From contig NZ_AQUR01000068.1 of the NCBI RefSeq assembly GCF_000372525.1, positions 1 through 46,521 on the forward strand: 46,521 nucleotides of DNA. Reading direction: 5' to 3'. Origin of the DNA: Cupriavidus neocaledonicus (GTDB lineage Bacteria > Pseudomonadota > Gammaproteobacteria > Burkholderiales > Burkholderiaceae). The translations under genes were made by a program, and so were the position numbers. This document shows positions 15,935 to 25,606 of the stretch, piece after piece. The notes under the pieces were generated by a model. That model did not search any database. It was not told the origin of the DNA and saw nothing but the letters and a program-made list of their open reading frames with translations. The first letter of the stretch is position 1; every line of letters starts with the position of its first letter.

Positions 15935-16894
15935 ATGCCGATTCGCCTGGAATGTCTGTCGCATACGCCGTTGCACGGCTATGTCGACCCAGCGCCAGAA
16001 GTCGTTGCCGAGGTCGAGCGCGCACAGGCCGCGGCGCGCGAACGCGTGCGCGCGTTCGACCCGGAACTGGTCGTTGTGTTCGCACCGGACCACTACAACG
16101 GCTTCTTCTATGACGTCATGCCGCCGTTCTGCATCGGCGCCGCCGCCACCGCGATCGGCGACTTCAAGAGCCTGGCCGGCAGGTTGTCGGTGCCCGCGGA
16201 TCTTGCGCAGTCGCTGGCCGAATGCGTGATGGCCGCGGAGATCGATGTCTCGCTGTCGTACCGGATGCAGGTCGACCACGGCTGTGCCGACGCGCTCGCA
16301 GTCCTGACCGGCGGGCTCGACCGCTACCCGGTCATCCCCGTCTTCATCAATTCGGTGGCGCCGCCCATGGCGACGCTGCGCCGCGCGCGCCTGCTCGGCG
16401 ATGCGGTGGGCCGCTTCCTGGCCCGTACCGGCAAGCGCGTGCTGGTGGTCGGCTCGGGTGGCATCTCGCACGAGCCGCCGGTGCCCGAACTGGCCGGTGC
16501 GAGCGAGGAAGTCGCCGAACGCCTGATTGCGGGGCGCAACCCGTCGCCCGAATCGCGCGCCGCGCGCCAGGCACGCACGGTAGCCGCTGCGCAGGCGTTC
16601 GCCGCCGGCGACAGCCACCTGCATCCGCTCAATCCCGAGTGGGACCGCGCCTTCCTGGCACTGCTCGCTTCCGGCGACCTGACGGCCGTCGACGGCATGA
16701 CCAACGACGCGATCACGCGCGACGGCGGCAAGTCGGCGCACGAGATCCGCACCTGGGTGGCGGCGTTCGGCGCACTGGCCGCTTACGGCCCGTACCGCGC
16801 GTCGCTCGACTTCTACCGCGCGATTCCCGAGTGGATCGCGGGCTTCGCCACGATGCATGCCGAACCGCATGCAACGCTGGCCGCGGCCGCCTGA
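15935..16894 (+). CDS. mhpB: 2,3-dihydroxyphenylpropionate 1,2-dioxygenase
   Basis: A class III (LigB-fold) extradiol dioxygenase that opens 2,3-dihydroxyphenylpropionate next to the diol. Starting at 15935 gives 319 residues and puts the two catalytic histidines at His115 (MQVDHG) and His179 (GGISHEPP), the same numbers as in E. coli MhpB, which supports this start over the ATG six bases upstream. AGGAG at 15923-15927 is also best spaced for it. The metal-site motifs LSHTPLHGY, FAPDHYNGFFYD and SAHEIRTW are intact. The gene sits directly behind mhpA. Confidence 0.95.
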   Translation: MPIRLECLSHTPLHGYVDPAPEVVAEVERAQAAARERVRAFDPELVVVFAPDHYNGFFYDVMPPFCIGAAATAIGDFKSLAGRLSVPADLAQSLAECVMAAEIDVSLSYRMQVDHGCADALAVLTGGLDRYPVIPVFINSVAPPMATLRRARLLGDAVGRFLARTGKRVLVVGSGGISHEPPVPELAGASEEVAERLIAGRNPSPESRAARQARTVAAAQAFAAGDSHLHPLNPEWDRAFLALLASGDLTAVDGMTNDAITRDGGKSAHEIRTWVAAFGALAAYGPYRASLDFYRAIPEWIAGFATMHAEPHATLAAAA

Positions 16895-16909
16895 CCGATG
16901 GAGAACCCG

Positions 16910-17698
16910 ATGACCGACCCGAATATCGTTAGCGCGATCGCCGCGCGCCTGTGCGCCGCCGAGGCCTCGCGCCAGACCATCGCCCCGGTGCGCGGCGAGA
17001 TCGCGCCCGATGACACTGCCACGGCCTATGCCGTGCAGCAGGCCAATGTCGATGCGCGCGTCGCCAGCGGCGAGCGTGTCGTCGGCCGCAAGATCGGCCT
17101 GACATCGCTGGCCGTGCAGAAGCAGCTGGGCGTCGACCAGCCCGACTTCGGCGCGCTGTTCGCGAGCATGGCCTATGGCGACAGCCAGCCGATGCCCCTG
17201 TCGCGCCTGATCCAGCCCAAGGTGGAAGCCGAGATCGCGCTGGTGCTCGAGCACGACCTGACGCACGAGCGCCACACCTTTGCCGACATCCTGCGCGCCA
17301 GCGCCTATGCACTCGCGGCCATCGAAGTCGTCGATAGCCGCATCCAGAACTGGGACATCCGCTTCGTTGACACCGTGGCCGACAACGCGTCGAGCGCGCT
17401 GTTCGTGCTGGGCAGCCGCCCGGTGCCGCTGTCGCAGGTCGACCTCACCGCATGTGCGATGACGCTTTCGCGCGACGGCGAAGTGCTGTCGCGTGGCAAC
17501 GGCGCGGCCTGCCTGGGCAACCCGCTCAATGCAGCGGTCTGGCTCGCGGACCGCATGGTGCAGCTCGGCACGCCGCTGCGCGCCGGCGACGTGGTGCTGA
17601 CCGGCGCGCTCGGCCCGATGGTCGCTGTCACCGAGCCCGGCACCTACACCACCGAGATTGAAGGACTCGGCAGCGTCCGCGCGACGTTTGCCGCATAA
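16910..17698 (+). CDS. mhpD: 2-keto-4-pentenoate hydratase
   Basis: The product adds water to 2-hydroxypenta-2,4-dienoate, giving 4-hydroxy-2-oxovalerate, the third step after ring opening. The 262 residues show the FAH-superfamily hydratase pattern: VVGRKIGLTSLAVQKQLGV, the metal Glu residues of KVEAEIALVLE, the later AIEVVDSRI, and the C-terminal VVLTGALGPMVAV. ATG at 16910 is preferred because GGAG precedes it at proper spacing; the ATG at 16898 would add four residues. Order and spacing place it between the ring-cleavage and aldolase/dehydrogenase genes. Confidence 0.94.
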   Translation: MTDPNIVSAIAARLCAAEASRQTIAPVRGEIAPDDTATAYAVQQANVDARVASGERVVGRKIGLTSLAVQKQLGVDQPDFGALFASMAYGDSQPMPLSRLIQPKVEAEIALVLEHDLTHERHTFADILRASAYALAAIEVVDSRIQNWDIRFVDTVADNASSALFVLGSRPVPLSQVDLTACAMTLSRDGEVLSRGNGAACLGNPLNAAVWLADRMVQLGTPLRAGDVVLTGALGPMVAVTEPGTYTTEIEGLGSVRATFAA

Positions 17699-17710
17699 CA
17701 GGGAATACAC

Positions 17711-18679
17711 ATGGCTTCCGACAAACTCAAGGCTGCGATCATCGGCTCCGGCAATATCGGCACCGACCTGATGATCAAGATCCTGCGCAACAGCCGCCAT
17801 CTGGAAATGGCGGCCATGGTCGGCATCGATCCGGCCTCGGACGGGCTCGCACGTGCCGCCCGCCTGGGTGTCGCCACCACGCACGAAGGCGCCGAAGGGC
17901 TCACGCGCCTGCCGGTGTTCGACGACATCGACTTCGTCTTCGACGCCACCTTCGCCGGTGCGCATGTCAGGAATGACGCGCTGCTGCGCAAGCTCAAGCC
18001 GGGCCTGCGCATGATCGACCTCACGCCCGCCGCAATCGGCCCGTATTGCGTGCCGGTGGTCAATCTCGATGCGCACCTCGGTGCGCCGAACGTCAACATG
18101 GTCACCTGCGGCGGCCAGGCCACCATCCCCATCGTCGCGGCCGTGTCGCGCGTGGCGAAGGTCCACTACGCCGAGATCGTCGCGTCGATCAGCAGCAAGT
18201 CGGCCGGCCCCGGTACGCGTGCCAACATCGACGAATTCACCGAGACGACGTCGAAGGCGATCGAAGTGGTCGGCGGCGCCGCGAAGGGCAAGGCCATCAT
18301 CGTGCTCAATCCGGCCGAGCCGCCGGTCATGATGCGCGACACCATCTACACGCTGTCCGAACTGGCCGACCGCGAAAAGATCGAAGCGTCGATCGAGGAG
18401 ATCGTGCGCGCGGTGCACGCCTATGTACCCGGTTACCGTCTCAAGCAGACGGTGCAGTTCGACGAGATCCCTGCCAACGCGCCGCTCAATGTGCCGGGGC
18501 TGGGCCGCTTCAGCGGACTGAAGACTTCGGTGTTCATCGAAGTGGAGGGCGCGGCCCACTACCTGCCTGCGTACGCGGGCAACCTCGACATCATGACCTC
18601 GGCCGCGCTTGCCACGGCCGAGCGCATGGCGCAAGCGATGCTGGGCGCCACTGCCACCACGGAAGGAGCCTGCGCATGA
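17711..18679 (+). CDS. mhpF: Acetaldehyde dehydrogenase (acylating)
   Basis: Oxidises acetaldehyde to acetyl-CoA with NAD and CoA, receiving the aldehyde by channelling from the aldolase MhpE. The 322-residue protein has the NAD motif [17 protein letters not shown] at the N-terminus and the catalytic Cys133 in [10 protein letters not shown]. The substrate segment [20 protein letters not shown] is also present. [12 protein letters not shown] and the C-terminal LDIMTSAAL are typical of the MhpF/DmpF/BphJ group. Its stop overlaps the mhpE start by four bases, in keeping with the tight complex of the two enzymes. Confidence 0.96.
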   Translation: MASDKLKAAIIGSGNIGTDLMIKILRNSRHLEMAAMVGIDPASDGLARAARLGVATTHEGAEGLTRLPVFDDIDFVFDATFAGAHVRNDALLRKLKPGLRMIDLTPAAIGPYCVPVVNLDAHLGAPNVNMVTCGGQATIPIVAAVSRVAKVHYAEIVASISSKSAGPGTRANIDEFTETTSKAIEVVGGAAKGKAIIVLNPAEPPVMMRDTIYTLSELADREKIEASIEEIVRAVHAYVPGYRLKQTVQFDEIPANAPLNVPGLGRFSGLKTSVFIEVEGAAHYLPAYAGNLDIMTSAALATAERMAQAMLGATATTEGACA

Positions 18680-19698
18680 GCACCACGGCCAAGAAACTCT
18701 ATATCTCCGACGTGACGCTGCGCGATGGCAGCCACGCGGTCCGCCATCAATACTCGATCCAGAACGTGCAGGACATCGCGCGTGCGCTCGACCGCGCCAA
18801 GGTCGACAGCATCGAGGTCGCGCATGGCGACGGCCTGCAGGGCTCAAGCTTCAACTACGGCTTCGGCGCACACAGCGATCTCGAGTGGATCGCCGCCGTG
18901 GCCGACGTGCTCGAGCACGCGAAGATCGCCACGCTGCTGCTACCTGGCATCGGCACCACGCATGACCTGAAGGCCGCCTATGACGCCGGCGCGCGCATCG
19001 TGCGCGTGGCCACGCATTGCACCGAGGCCGACATCTCGAGGCAGCACATCGAGTATGCGCGCGAACTCGGCATGGACACCGTCGGCTTCCTGATGATGAG
19101 CCACATGACCACACCGCAGAACCTCGCCGTCGAAGCGAAGAAGATGGAAAGCTACGGTGCGACCTGCATCTATGTGGTCGATTCCGGCGGCGCGCTGACG
19201 ATGAACGACGTGCGCGACCGCTTCCGTGCGCTCAAGGGGGTGCTGAACGCCGATACGCAGACCGGCATGCACGCGCACCACAACCTGTCGCTCGGCGTGG
19301 CCAACTCGCTCGTCGCGGTCGAGGAAGGCTGCGACCGCATCGACGCATCGCTGGCCGGCATGGGGGCTGGCGCGGGCAATGCGCCGCTGGAGGTATTCAT
19401 CGCCGCCGCGGAGCGCATGGGCTGGAACCACGGCACCGACCTGTACACGCTGATGGACGCCGCCGACGACATCGTGCGTCCGCTGCAGGACCGTCCGGTG
19501 CGAGTCGACCGCGAAACGCTGGCGCTTGGTTATGCGGGTGTCTATTCGAGCTTCCTGCGCCATTCGGAAGTGGCGGCGCAGAAGTATGGGCTGAAGACGG
19601 TGGACATCCTCGTCGAACTCGGCAAGCGCCGGATGGTGGGCGGGCAGGAGGACATGATTGTTGATGTCGCGCTGGATCTGAAGAAGCGCGCGGCTTGA
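18676..19698 (+). CDS. mhpE: 4-hydroxy-2-oxovalerate aldolase
   Basis: Splits 4-hydroxy-2-oxovalerate into pyruvate and acetaldehyde. At 340 residues it has the DRE-TIM metallolyase layout: an N-terminal barrel with [14 protein letters not shown] (Arg, Asp and His of the active site) and [11 protein letters not shown]. These are followed by [10 protein letters not shown] and the metal-binding [13 protein letters not shown]. The C-terminal region ([13 protein letters not shown] and after) is the dimerisation domain that docks the dehydrogenase. The gene starts inside the mhpF stop codon (ATGA), after GGAAGGAGCC. Confidence 0.96.
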   Translation: MSTTAKKLYISDVTLRDGSHAVRHQYSIQNVQDIARALDRAKVDSIEVAHGDGLQGSSFNYGFGAHSDLEWIAAVADVLEHAKIATLLLPGIGTTHDLKAAYDAGARIVRVATHCTEADISRQHIEYARELGMDTVGFLMMSHMTTPQNLAVEAKKMESYGATCIYVVDSGGALTMNDVRDRFRALKGVLNADTQTGMHAHHNLSLGVANSLVAVEEGCDRIDASLAGMGAGAGNAPLEVFIAAAERMGWNHGTDLYTLMDAADDIVRPLQDRPVRVDRETLALGYAGVYSSFLRHSEVAAQKYGLKTVDILVELGKRRMVGGQEDMIVDVALDLKKRAA

Positions 19699-19847
19699 GG
19701 ACTGACGGTCCGAGACCTGTCAAGACAGCTGACTGGTTTCCAGGTTGCAGGAGCGGGCGGCGTATGGATACACCGCGCCACCGCCCAGCCCAAACCAAAA
19801 TTCAGACCCGCCACCAAGAGCGGCATACAGATAATGCGGAGACAAGA

Positions 19848-21119
19848 ATGAATTCATCAAACACCATAGGCGCCAACGCGAGCAACACAAAGGGCAGTAT
19901 CACCACCATCGGCCTGTGCCTGGCCATCGCCCTGCTGGAAGGTCTCGACCTGCAGTCGGCCGGCGTCGCCGCGCCGCGTATCGCGAAGGAGTTCTCGCTG
20001 TCCGTCGCGCAAATGGGCTGGGCGTTCAGCGCCGGCGCCATCGGGCTGCTGCCGGGCGCGGCGCTGGGCGGGCGCCTGGCTGACCGCCTGGGCCGCAAGC
20101 GCGTGCTGATGCTGTCCGTAGCGCTGTTCGGCGCTTTCTCGCTGGCGACGACGCTCGTGTGGAACTTCGAAAGCCTGCTGGTCGCGCGCCTGCTGACCGG
20201 CCTTGGCCTGGGCGCCGCCATGCCCAACCTGATCGCGCTGTGCTCGGAAGCGGCGTCACCCGCGCAGCGCAGCACGGCCGTTGGCGCGATGTACTGCGGC
20301 ATGCCGTTCGGCGCCGCGCTGGCGGCCGCGATCGGCATCGTCAGTCCCGGCGATGAGGGCTGGCGACACATCTTCTACGTAGGCGGCTTCGGGCCGCTGC
20401 TGATGGTGCCATTGCTCGCGCTGTGGCTGTCCGAGTCGGCGCAGTTCGTCGAAGCGAAGTCGCACTCGGTGAAGGGCACGGAAGCCACGCCCGGATTTGT
20501 CGAAGCGCTGTGCGGCAACGGCCGTGTGCGACCCACGCTGGCGCTGTGGATCAGCTACCTGGGCACCTTGATCGTGCTGTATTTCCTGATGAACTGGCTG
20601 CCGTCGATGGTGTTGTCCAACGGGCTGACGCGCACGCAGGCGGGCATCGCCATGATGATGTTCAACATCGGCGGCGGCATCGGTGCGGTCGGCATTGCCA
20701 GTGTGATGGACCGCTTCAGCCGGCGCCTCACGGTGGTGGGCATGTACGTGGGTATCGCGGCCGCGCTGGCGGGGCTCGCCGGGGCGGGCGGCAGTGTGTC
20801 GATGGCGTGGGGCGCGTTCTTCTGCGGCCTGTTCCTGGTGGGTGGCCAGTCGGTGCTGTACGCGCTGGCCGGCCAGGCCTATCCGACCGAAGTGCGCGGC
20901 ACCGGTGTGGGCGCGGCCGTGGCAATCGGCCGGCTCGGCTCGATCCTCGGGCCGCTCATTGCCGGGCAGCTGTTTGCGCTGGGCCAGAGCGCGTCGATGC
21001 TGGTGACTGCCAGCATTCCGCTGATCGTCATCGCGGCAGTCGCCGCGCTGACGGTGGTTGGTTCGTTCACGCCGCGCCTGGAGACCCGCGCGGCCGTGCC
21101 GGGCGGCCGCCGCGCCTGA
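19848..21119 (+). CDS. mhpT: MFS transporter for 3-hydroxyphenylpropionate
   Basis: A 423-residue, 12-helix permease of the aromatic acid:proton symporter (AAHS) branch of the major facilitator superfamily. [19 protein letters not shown] in the first helix region, with its Asp, and [14 protein letters not shown] (the MFS loop 2-3 motif) are diagnostic. [12 protein letters not shown] occurs in the second half. Its place inside the mhp operon makes 3-(3-hydroxyphenyl)propionate and related acids the likely substrates. It follows mhpE after 149 bases without a gene; the start has GCGGAGAC before the ATG. Confidence 0.92.
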   Translation: MNSSNTIGANASNTKGSITTIGLCLAIALLEGLDLQSAGVAAPRIAKEFSLSVAQMGWAFSAGAIGLLPGAALGGRLADRLGRKRVLMLSVALFGAFSLATTLVWNFESLLVARLLTGLGLGAAMPNLIALCSEAASPAQRSTAVGAMYCGMPFGAALAAAIGIVSPGDEGWRHIFYVGGFGPLLMVPLLALWLSESAQFVEAKSHSVKGTEATPGFVEALCGNGRVRPTLALWISYLGTLIVLYFLMNWLPSMVLSNGLTRTQAGIAMMMFNIGGGIGAVGIASVMDRFSRRLTVVGMYVGIAAALAGLAGAGGSVSMAWGAFFCGLFLVGGQSVLYALAGQAYPTEVRGTGVGAAVAIGRLGSILGPLIAGQLFALGQSASMLVTASIPLIVIAAVAALTVVGSFTPRLETRAAVPGGRRA

Positions 21120-21181
21120 GCGTGCGCACTGCCGGCGCACATTCCATTCAGTACAGATTCAGTCGAGCAAGGAAGATCATC

Positions 21182-22054
21182 ATGCAAGCTACTGCACAAG
21201 CCATCACCGAAGCGAGCACAAGCCGGTTCGTCACCGTCAGGAATGGCGACACCGAATTCCGCATCCACTGCAACGACACCGGCTCCGGTGCCGAGACCGT
21301 TGTCATGCTGCACGGCTCGGGGCCCGGTGCGACCGGCTGGGCCAACTTCAACCGCAACGTCGAACCGCTGGTTGCCGCCGGCTACCGCGTGCTGCTGGTC
21401 GACTGCCCGGGCTGGGGCAAGAGCGACCCGGTGGTCAACGCGGGCTCGCGTTCGGAGCTCAATGGCCGCGTGCTCAAGGGCGTGCTCGATGCGCTTGACA
21501 TCGAGCGCGTGCATATCCTTGGCAATTCGATGGGCGGCCACAGCGCGGTCGCGTTCGCGCTGGCCAATCCGCATCGCGTCGGCAAGCTCGTGTTGATGGG
21601 CGGCGGCACCGGCGGCCCGAGCCTGTTCGCGCCGATGCCGACGGAGGGCATCAAGCTGCTCAATGGCCTGTACCGCGAGCCGACCATCGAGAACCTGAAG
21701 CGCATGATGAACGTGTTCGTCTATGACGCCAGCTCGCTGACAGACGACCTGATGCAGGCACGGCTGGACAATATGCTGGCACGGCGCGACCACCTGGAGA
21801 ACTTCGTCAAGAGCCTGGCGGCGAATCCGAAACAGTTCACCGACTACGGCGCGCGCCTTGGCGAGATTGCGGCGCCGACGCTGGTGATCTGGGGGCGTGA
21901 TGACCGGTTCGTGCCGCTGGATGTCGGGCTGCGGCTTATCGCCGGGATTCCGAATGCGCAGATGCATATCTTCGGCCGCTGCGGGCACTGGGCGCAGTGG
22001 GAGCATGCAGAGACGTTCAATCGGATGGTGGTGGAATTTTTGGCGAGAACGTAG
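21182..22054 (+). CDS. mhpC: 2-hydroxy-6-ketonona-2,4-dienedioate hydrolase
   Basis: An alpha/beta hydrolase of 290 residues that cleaves the C-C bond of the meta-cleavage product to release succinate and 2-hydroxypentadienoate. The catalytic triad is readable as Ser116 (GNSMGGHS), Asp241 (WGRDDRFVP) and His269 (CGHWAQWEH). The oxyanion-loop motif [11 protein letters not shown] follows the first strands. It lies last in the operon behind mhpT, whereas E. coli has mhpC directly after mhpB. AAGGAAG precedes the start. Confidence 0.95.
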   Translation: MQATAQAITEASTSRFVTVRNGDTEFRIHCNDTGSGAETVVMLHGSGPGATGWANFNRNVEPLVAAGYRVLLVDCPGWGKSDPVVNAGSRSELNGRVLKGVLDALDIERVHILGNSMGGHSAVAFALANPHRVGKLVLMGGGTGGPSLFAPMPTEGIKLLNGLYREPTIENLKRMMNVFVYDASSLTDDLMQARLDNMLARRDHLENFVKSLAANPKQFTDYGARLGEIAAPTLVIWGRDDRFVPLDVGLRLIAGIPNAQMHIFGRCGHWAQWEHAETFNRMVVEFLART

Positions 22055-22118
22055 GCGCTTCAACCCGGCCCGCAAATCATCGCTTTGTCGACGGTAGCTG
22101 TTTATTTCTGGTTCTGGA

Positions 22119-22150
22119 TGGCATGCCAGTATTCCGTTTCGGTATACTGG
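22119..22150. promoter_or_regulatory. Dyads upstream of the first gntR gene
   Basis: TGGCATGCCA (22119-22128) is a perfect 10-bp palindrome. It is followed at 22141-22150 by GGTATACTGG, which repeats the TGGTATNCCA-like theme. Both lie within 60 bases upstream of the GntR start at 22178 and may be its autoregulatory operators. A related site, TTCTGGTATGCCAGAA, precedes the acyl-CoA synthetase gene. Confidence 0.5.
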
Positions 22151-22177
22151 GCAGTAGAGACCGCTTATTCAGATCAG

Positions 22178-22942
22178 ATGACACAGTCCGAAAAGAAGAG
22201 CATGGCCGGCGAAATCAAGGCCACGATCCAGCGCGAAATCGAGGATGGCGACATGCCGCCCGGCACGCCGCTGGACGAACGCATGCTGGCGGAGCGCTTC
22301 GGCGTCTCCCGCACACCCGTGCGCGAGGCGCTGCAGCAATTGTCAGTGCAGAACATGGTGCGCATCGTGCCTCGCGTCGGTGTGTTCGTCTCGCGCCTGT
22401 CGATCACGCAACTGCGCGAAACCCTGGAACTGCTCGGCGAGCTGGAGGCCGTGGCGGCGAAACTTGCCGCGCGCCGCATGGATGACGACCAGCGGGTTCG
22501 CCTGAAGGCCGCCCGCGCCGAATGCGAGCAGGCGCATGCCGAAGACGATGGCAAGCGCTTCGCCAAGGCCAATGCGGAGTTCCATGACACGGTCTATGCG
22601 GGTAGCCACAACGAATACCTGGTGGAGCAGATCCAGGGGATTCGCCGGCTGATGCAGCGCTACCGCCCGCGCATCTTCCAGACCTCGGCGCGCCGGCAGC
22701 GCGTGTTGGAAGACCACCAGCGGCTGGCCGACGCCATCCTCAGCGGAGATGAAACCGCGGCCCACGCGGCCATGCTTGAACACGCGCCGGTGGGCACGAC
22801 CGGATTCTCGGAATTCCTTTCCACCTTGCCGGCCAGCTACCTCGAGGGCGCGGGCGGCGGGGAGCCGGCCGCCGCCAGGAGCACCGCCCCCCGCGGCGGC
22901 GCAAGACGTGGCCGCAAGCCCGCCGCCTCGCGGGCGGCCTGA
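22178..22942 (+). CDS. GntR/FCD-family regulator (first of two paralogues)
   Basis: A 254-residue GntR regulator of the FadR/FCD branch. The winged helix holds DERMLAERFGVSRTPVREAL. The C-terminal helical FCD domain has the ligand/metal region with ANAEFHDTVYAGSHNEYL and LEDHQRLADAILSGDETAA. A basic tail (RGGARRGRKPAASRAA) ends the protein and is unusual. It is strongly similar in plan and in motif wording to the second GntR gene at 31.2-31.9 kb, including the VGTTGFSEFLSTLP end of the FCD domain. The start at 22178 is chosen over upstream frames because palindromes lie before it; ATG 22202 is an alternative. It probably controls the adjacent CoA/aromatic operons. Confidence 0.88.
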   Translation: MTQSEKKSMAGEIKATIQREIEDGDMPPGTPLDERMLAERFGVSRTPVREALQQLSVQNMVRIVPRVGVFVSRLSITQLRETLELLGELEAVAAKLAARRMDDDQRVRLKAARAECEQAHAEDDGKRFAKANAEFHDTVYAGSHNEYLVEQIQGIRRLMQRYRPRIFQTSARRQRVLEDHQRLADAILSGDETAAHAAMLEHAPVGTTGFSEFLSTLPASYLEGAGGGEPAAARSTAPRGGARRGRKPAASRAA

Positions 22943-22966
22943 TCCGGCACGCGGGTGGCCCACAGG

Positions 22967-22994
22967 CTCCCCCTCACTTATGGGCTTAGGGGAG
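22967..22994. terminator. Weak stem-loop between convergent gntR and porin genes
   Basis: CTCCCC and GGGGAG pair across a 16-base loop in the 84-base gap between the convergent stops. There is no clear T-run, so it may be a bidirectional terminator only by position. Confidence 0.3.
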
Positions 22995-23026
22995 AGATCA
23001 GCTTCGCGGCGTCCCTGGGCAGCGAC

Positions 23027-24097
23027 TCAGAACTTGTGCCGCATACCCATTGCCACGCCGAACTGACTCTTTTCGTTCGGTGCGATCTGGTAAGCCGCCA
23101 TAGCGCCGTTCAGGCTTTCGAAGTTCAGCGACGCATTCTTGGTGTAAGCGGTGCTGAGGTAGACGTCGGTGCGCTTGGACAGTGAATAATCCGCAATGAA
23201 CGTGACTTGCCACGGGTTGCTCGGATTGCTCTTGCCGGTCGCGGTATACAGCGACTTGACATTGTCGTAGTAGAACGCCCCTGTGAGCTGCAGGGCGCCG
23301 GTTGCCTGGTAGTTCAGGGCAGCCCACCACAGGTCGTCGCGCGCAGCCGTGTTGGCGGCGCGAGTGCCGTTGTTGTTGTAGCGATACGCGGCCTGCGCGA
23401 GCAGCGTCGGCGTGATCTGGTAGCGCAGGCCCAGTGCCGCCTTCTGCGTGCGGGTGTAATCGGCGGTCTTGGCGCTGTTGATGCTGTCATAGGCAACGGC
23501 GACGCCGAACGAGCCGATGCGGTAGTCGAAACCGCCGCCGTAGGCAGACGAACCCGCGACCGTGCCGGGCTGCTCGCCAAAGCTCCAGTGCGCTTCCGCC
23601 GTCAGCGGGCCCAGGTCGACATGGTATTTCACCATGTTGTCTTCGCGCAGGTTCGCGCCGGCAATGCCGACCACCGGTTCGTACGTGGTGGCATACGCCG
23701 TGGGCGAGTAGTTGGCCATCATCAGGAATAGCGACGTGTATTGACGGCCCAGCGTCACCTGGTGCGCGCCGGCACGCATGCCGACCCATGCCTGGCGGCC
23801 GAACAGGCGCCCGCCTTGCGTTGAAATGCCGTTATCCAGGCTGAAGCCGCTTTCCAGCGCGAACAGCGCCTTTTTTCCGCCACCCAGGTCTTCCACGCCG
23901 CGCAGGCCCCAGCGGCTCGGGGACAGGCCGCCCGAGCTCACGCCGACCTTGGAATGCCCGTCGGGCCCTGTTCCCAGGTTGTTGTTCGTGTATTCAATGT
24001 TGGCGTCGGCCACGCCGTACAGCGTGACGCCCGATGTCTGCGCGGCCGCGCTGGCACTGGCAATGACGCAGGCAAGGCCGGCCAGGTTTCTTTTCAT
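23027..24097 (-). CDS. Outer-membrane porin, Burkholderiales type
   Basis: A 356-residue Gram-negative porin. The start at 24097 has GGAGGAGAACATC before the ATG. Residues 1-20 form a signal peptide ending in SAAAQ. The mature chain opens with SSVTLYG-like strand SGVTLYGVADANIEY and has SRWGLRGVEDLGGGKKALF and FGRQAWVGM. It ends in the aromatic residue Phe (GMRHKF), as required for barrel assembly. Its location at the 3' end of the minus-strand catabolic operon suggests it lets the aromatic acid or another anionic substrate through the outer membrane. A 146-base gap upstream contains AATACCAGCAC, a half-site resembling the GntR dyads, so it may have its own promoter. Confidence 0.92.
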   Translation of the reverse strand: MKRNLAGLACVIASASAAAQTSGVTLYGVADANIEYTNNNLGTGPDGHSKVGVSSGGLSPSRWGLRGVEDLGGGKKALFALESGFSLDNGISTQGGRLFGRQAWVGMRAGAHQVTLGRQYTSLFLMMANYSPTAYATTYEPVVGIAGANLREDNMVKYHVDLGPLTAEAHWSFGEQPGTVAGSSAYGGGFDYRIGSFGVAVAYDSINSAKTADYTRTQKAALGLRYQITPTLLAQAAYRYNNNGTRAANTAARDDLWWAALNYQATGALQLTGAFYYDNVKSLYTATGKSNPSNPWQVTFIADYSLSKRTDVYLSTAYTKNASLNFESLNGAMAAYQIAPNEKSQFGVAMGMRHKF

Positions 24098-24243
24098 GAT
24101 GTTCTCCTCCATGTTTTTGGCTGTCATCCCCTGATCCGGGAAGTGGCAGAAATAACGCGTGCTGGTATTTGAATAAAAAGGAACTTCGTGTTTGGAATGC
24201 GACGGCGCGCAGCCGGATAGGCGGAAAATGCGCGCTCGCGACC

Positions 24244-25593
24244 CTATGCTTTGCCGCGCTGGTAGTCGGCGAAGGTCTTGTCCTGGTGCGCCAGCCGGGC
24301 CAGCAGCGGCGCCGGTTCCCACCAGTAGCCGTGCTCCGCGTGGAAGCGTTGGATGTCGGCGTACACCTCGCGCAGCCCGATGCGGTCGGCGTAGTGCATC
24401 GGGCCGCCATGACTCGCCGGGAAGCCATAGCCGGTCAGGTAGACGGTGTCGATGTCGCTGGGCCGCAGCGCCACGCCGGCTTCGAGCAGCTTCGCGCCCT
24501 CGTTGACCATGCTGTAGACGCAGCGCTTGATGATCTCGTCGGCACTGACGGGGCGCCGTGCGATGCCAAGCCGTGCGGACTCCTGTTCGATGAAGGCCTC
24601 GACTTCCGGGTCACGCAGCGGCTGGCGGCTGCCTGGTTCGTAGCGGTACCAGCCCTTGCCGCTCTTCTGCCCCAGGCGGCCCAGTTCGGTCAGCTTGAGG
24701 ATCAGGTCGTTCCAGCGCCGGTCCTGTGGACGGGTTGCAATCTGTGCCTTGCGGGTCTGGTAGCCCACGTCGTTGCCGGCCATGTCGTGTACGGCGAAGA
24801 TGCCCATCGCATAGCCGAAGTCGGTGAGCGCCTGGTCGACCTCATGCGGCAGCGCGCCTTCCTCGACCAGGAAATGCGCTTCGCGCGTGTAGTTGCGGAA
24901 CAGCGCATTGCCGATGAAGCCCGGATAGACGCGCGCGAGCACGGCGGTTTTGCCCATGCGCCGCCCAAGATCCATCAGCGTGGCGATCACGTCCGGCGCG
25001 GTGTCCCGCGCGCGCACCACTTCGAGCAGGCGCATCACGTGGGCCGGACTGAAGAAGTGAGCCCCGACCACGTCCTGCGGGCGCTGCGTGACTGCCGCGA
25101 TGGCGTCGACGTCCAGCCCTGAGGTGTTGGTGGCGAGGATCGCCCCGGGTTTGCACAGTGCATCGAGCTCGCGGAACACCTGCTGCTTGAGCGCCATGTC
25201 TTCGAAGACCGCTTCGATCACCATGTCGGCGGACGCGGCGTCAGCCAGATCGACGGAGCCCTTGATGAGCGACAGCCTCGCTTCCATGGCCGAGGGTTCG
25301 AGTTTGCCGCGCGAGACGCTGCCGGCATAGTTGTCGCGCACGCGGCGCAGGCCGGTATCGAGCCCTTTCTCGCTACTGTCGATCAGCGTGACCGGCATGC
25401 CGATATTGGCCAGCGCCATCGCAATGCCGCCGCCCATGGTGCCCGCGCCCACCACGGCCACCTGGCCGACCGGGCGCAACGGGAGGTCCTGCGGGAAGTC
25501 CGGGATATGGGCCGCTTCAGCCTGGGCGAAGCGGACGTAGTCTGCCGTGGCCTGTGCTTCGGCGCCGGCGTCGGTTGGAGTCGTGGTGGTCAT
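24244..25593 (-). CDS. 3-hydroxyacyl-CoA dehydrogenase
   Basis: A 449-residue NAD-dependent dehydrogenase. After a 40-residue lead, the Rossmann motif VAVVGAGTMGGGIAMALANI (46-65) opens the domain. NTSGLDVDAIAA and VGAHFFSPAHVMRLLEVV with the catalytic His follow. Two C-terminal dimerisation/catalytic repeats come next, the first with PGFIGNALF and the second with LLEAGVALRPSDIDTVYLTG and GFPASHGGPMHYAD. This is the dehydrogenase half of FadB-like proteins without the crotonase half, which is encoded separately just upstream (13 bases away). It should oxidise a 3-hydroxyacyl-CoA made from the imported acid. ATG 25593 has only a weak ribosome-binding site, so coupling to the upstream gene is likely. 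Confidence 0.9.
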   Translation of the reverse strand: MTTTTPTDAGAEAQATADYVRFAQAEAAHIPDFPQDLPLRPVGQVAVVGAGTMGGGIAMALANIGMPVTLIDSSEKGLDTGLRRVRDNYAGSVSRGKLEPSAMEARLSLIKGSVDLADAASADMVIEAVFEDMALKQQVFRELDALCKPGAILATNTSGLDVDAIAAVTQRPQDVVGAHFFSPAHVMRLLEVVRARDTAPDVIATLMDLGRRMGKTAVLARVYPGFIGNALFRNYTREAHFLVEEGALPHEVDQALTDFGYAMGIFAVHDMAGNDVGYQTRKAQIATRPQDRRWNDLILKLTELGRLGQKSGKGWYRYEPGSRQPLRDPEVEAFIEQESARLGIARRPVSADEIIKRCVYSMVNEGAKLLEAGVALRPSDIDTVYLTGYGFPASHGGPMHYADRIGLREVYADIQRFHAEHGYWWEPAPLLARLAHQDKTFADYQRGKA

Positions 25594-25606
25594 GGCGTTG
25601 CTTGGC

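Noticed and set aside
15302..18847. A very long open frame on the minus strand opposite mhpA-mhpF
   Set aside because: It is rich in Arg, His, Gly and Ala with no domain or ribosome-binding site, and lies antisense to clearly conserved mhp genes; long antisense frames are expected in high-GC DNA.
24098..24243. Separate promoter for the porin
   Set aside because: Only loose -10/-35-like matches and one half-site were seen; not enough to list as a feature.
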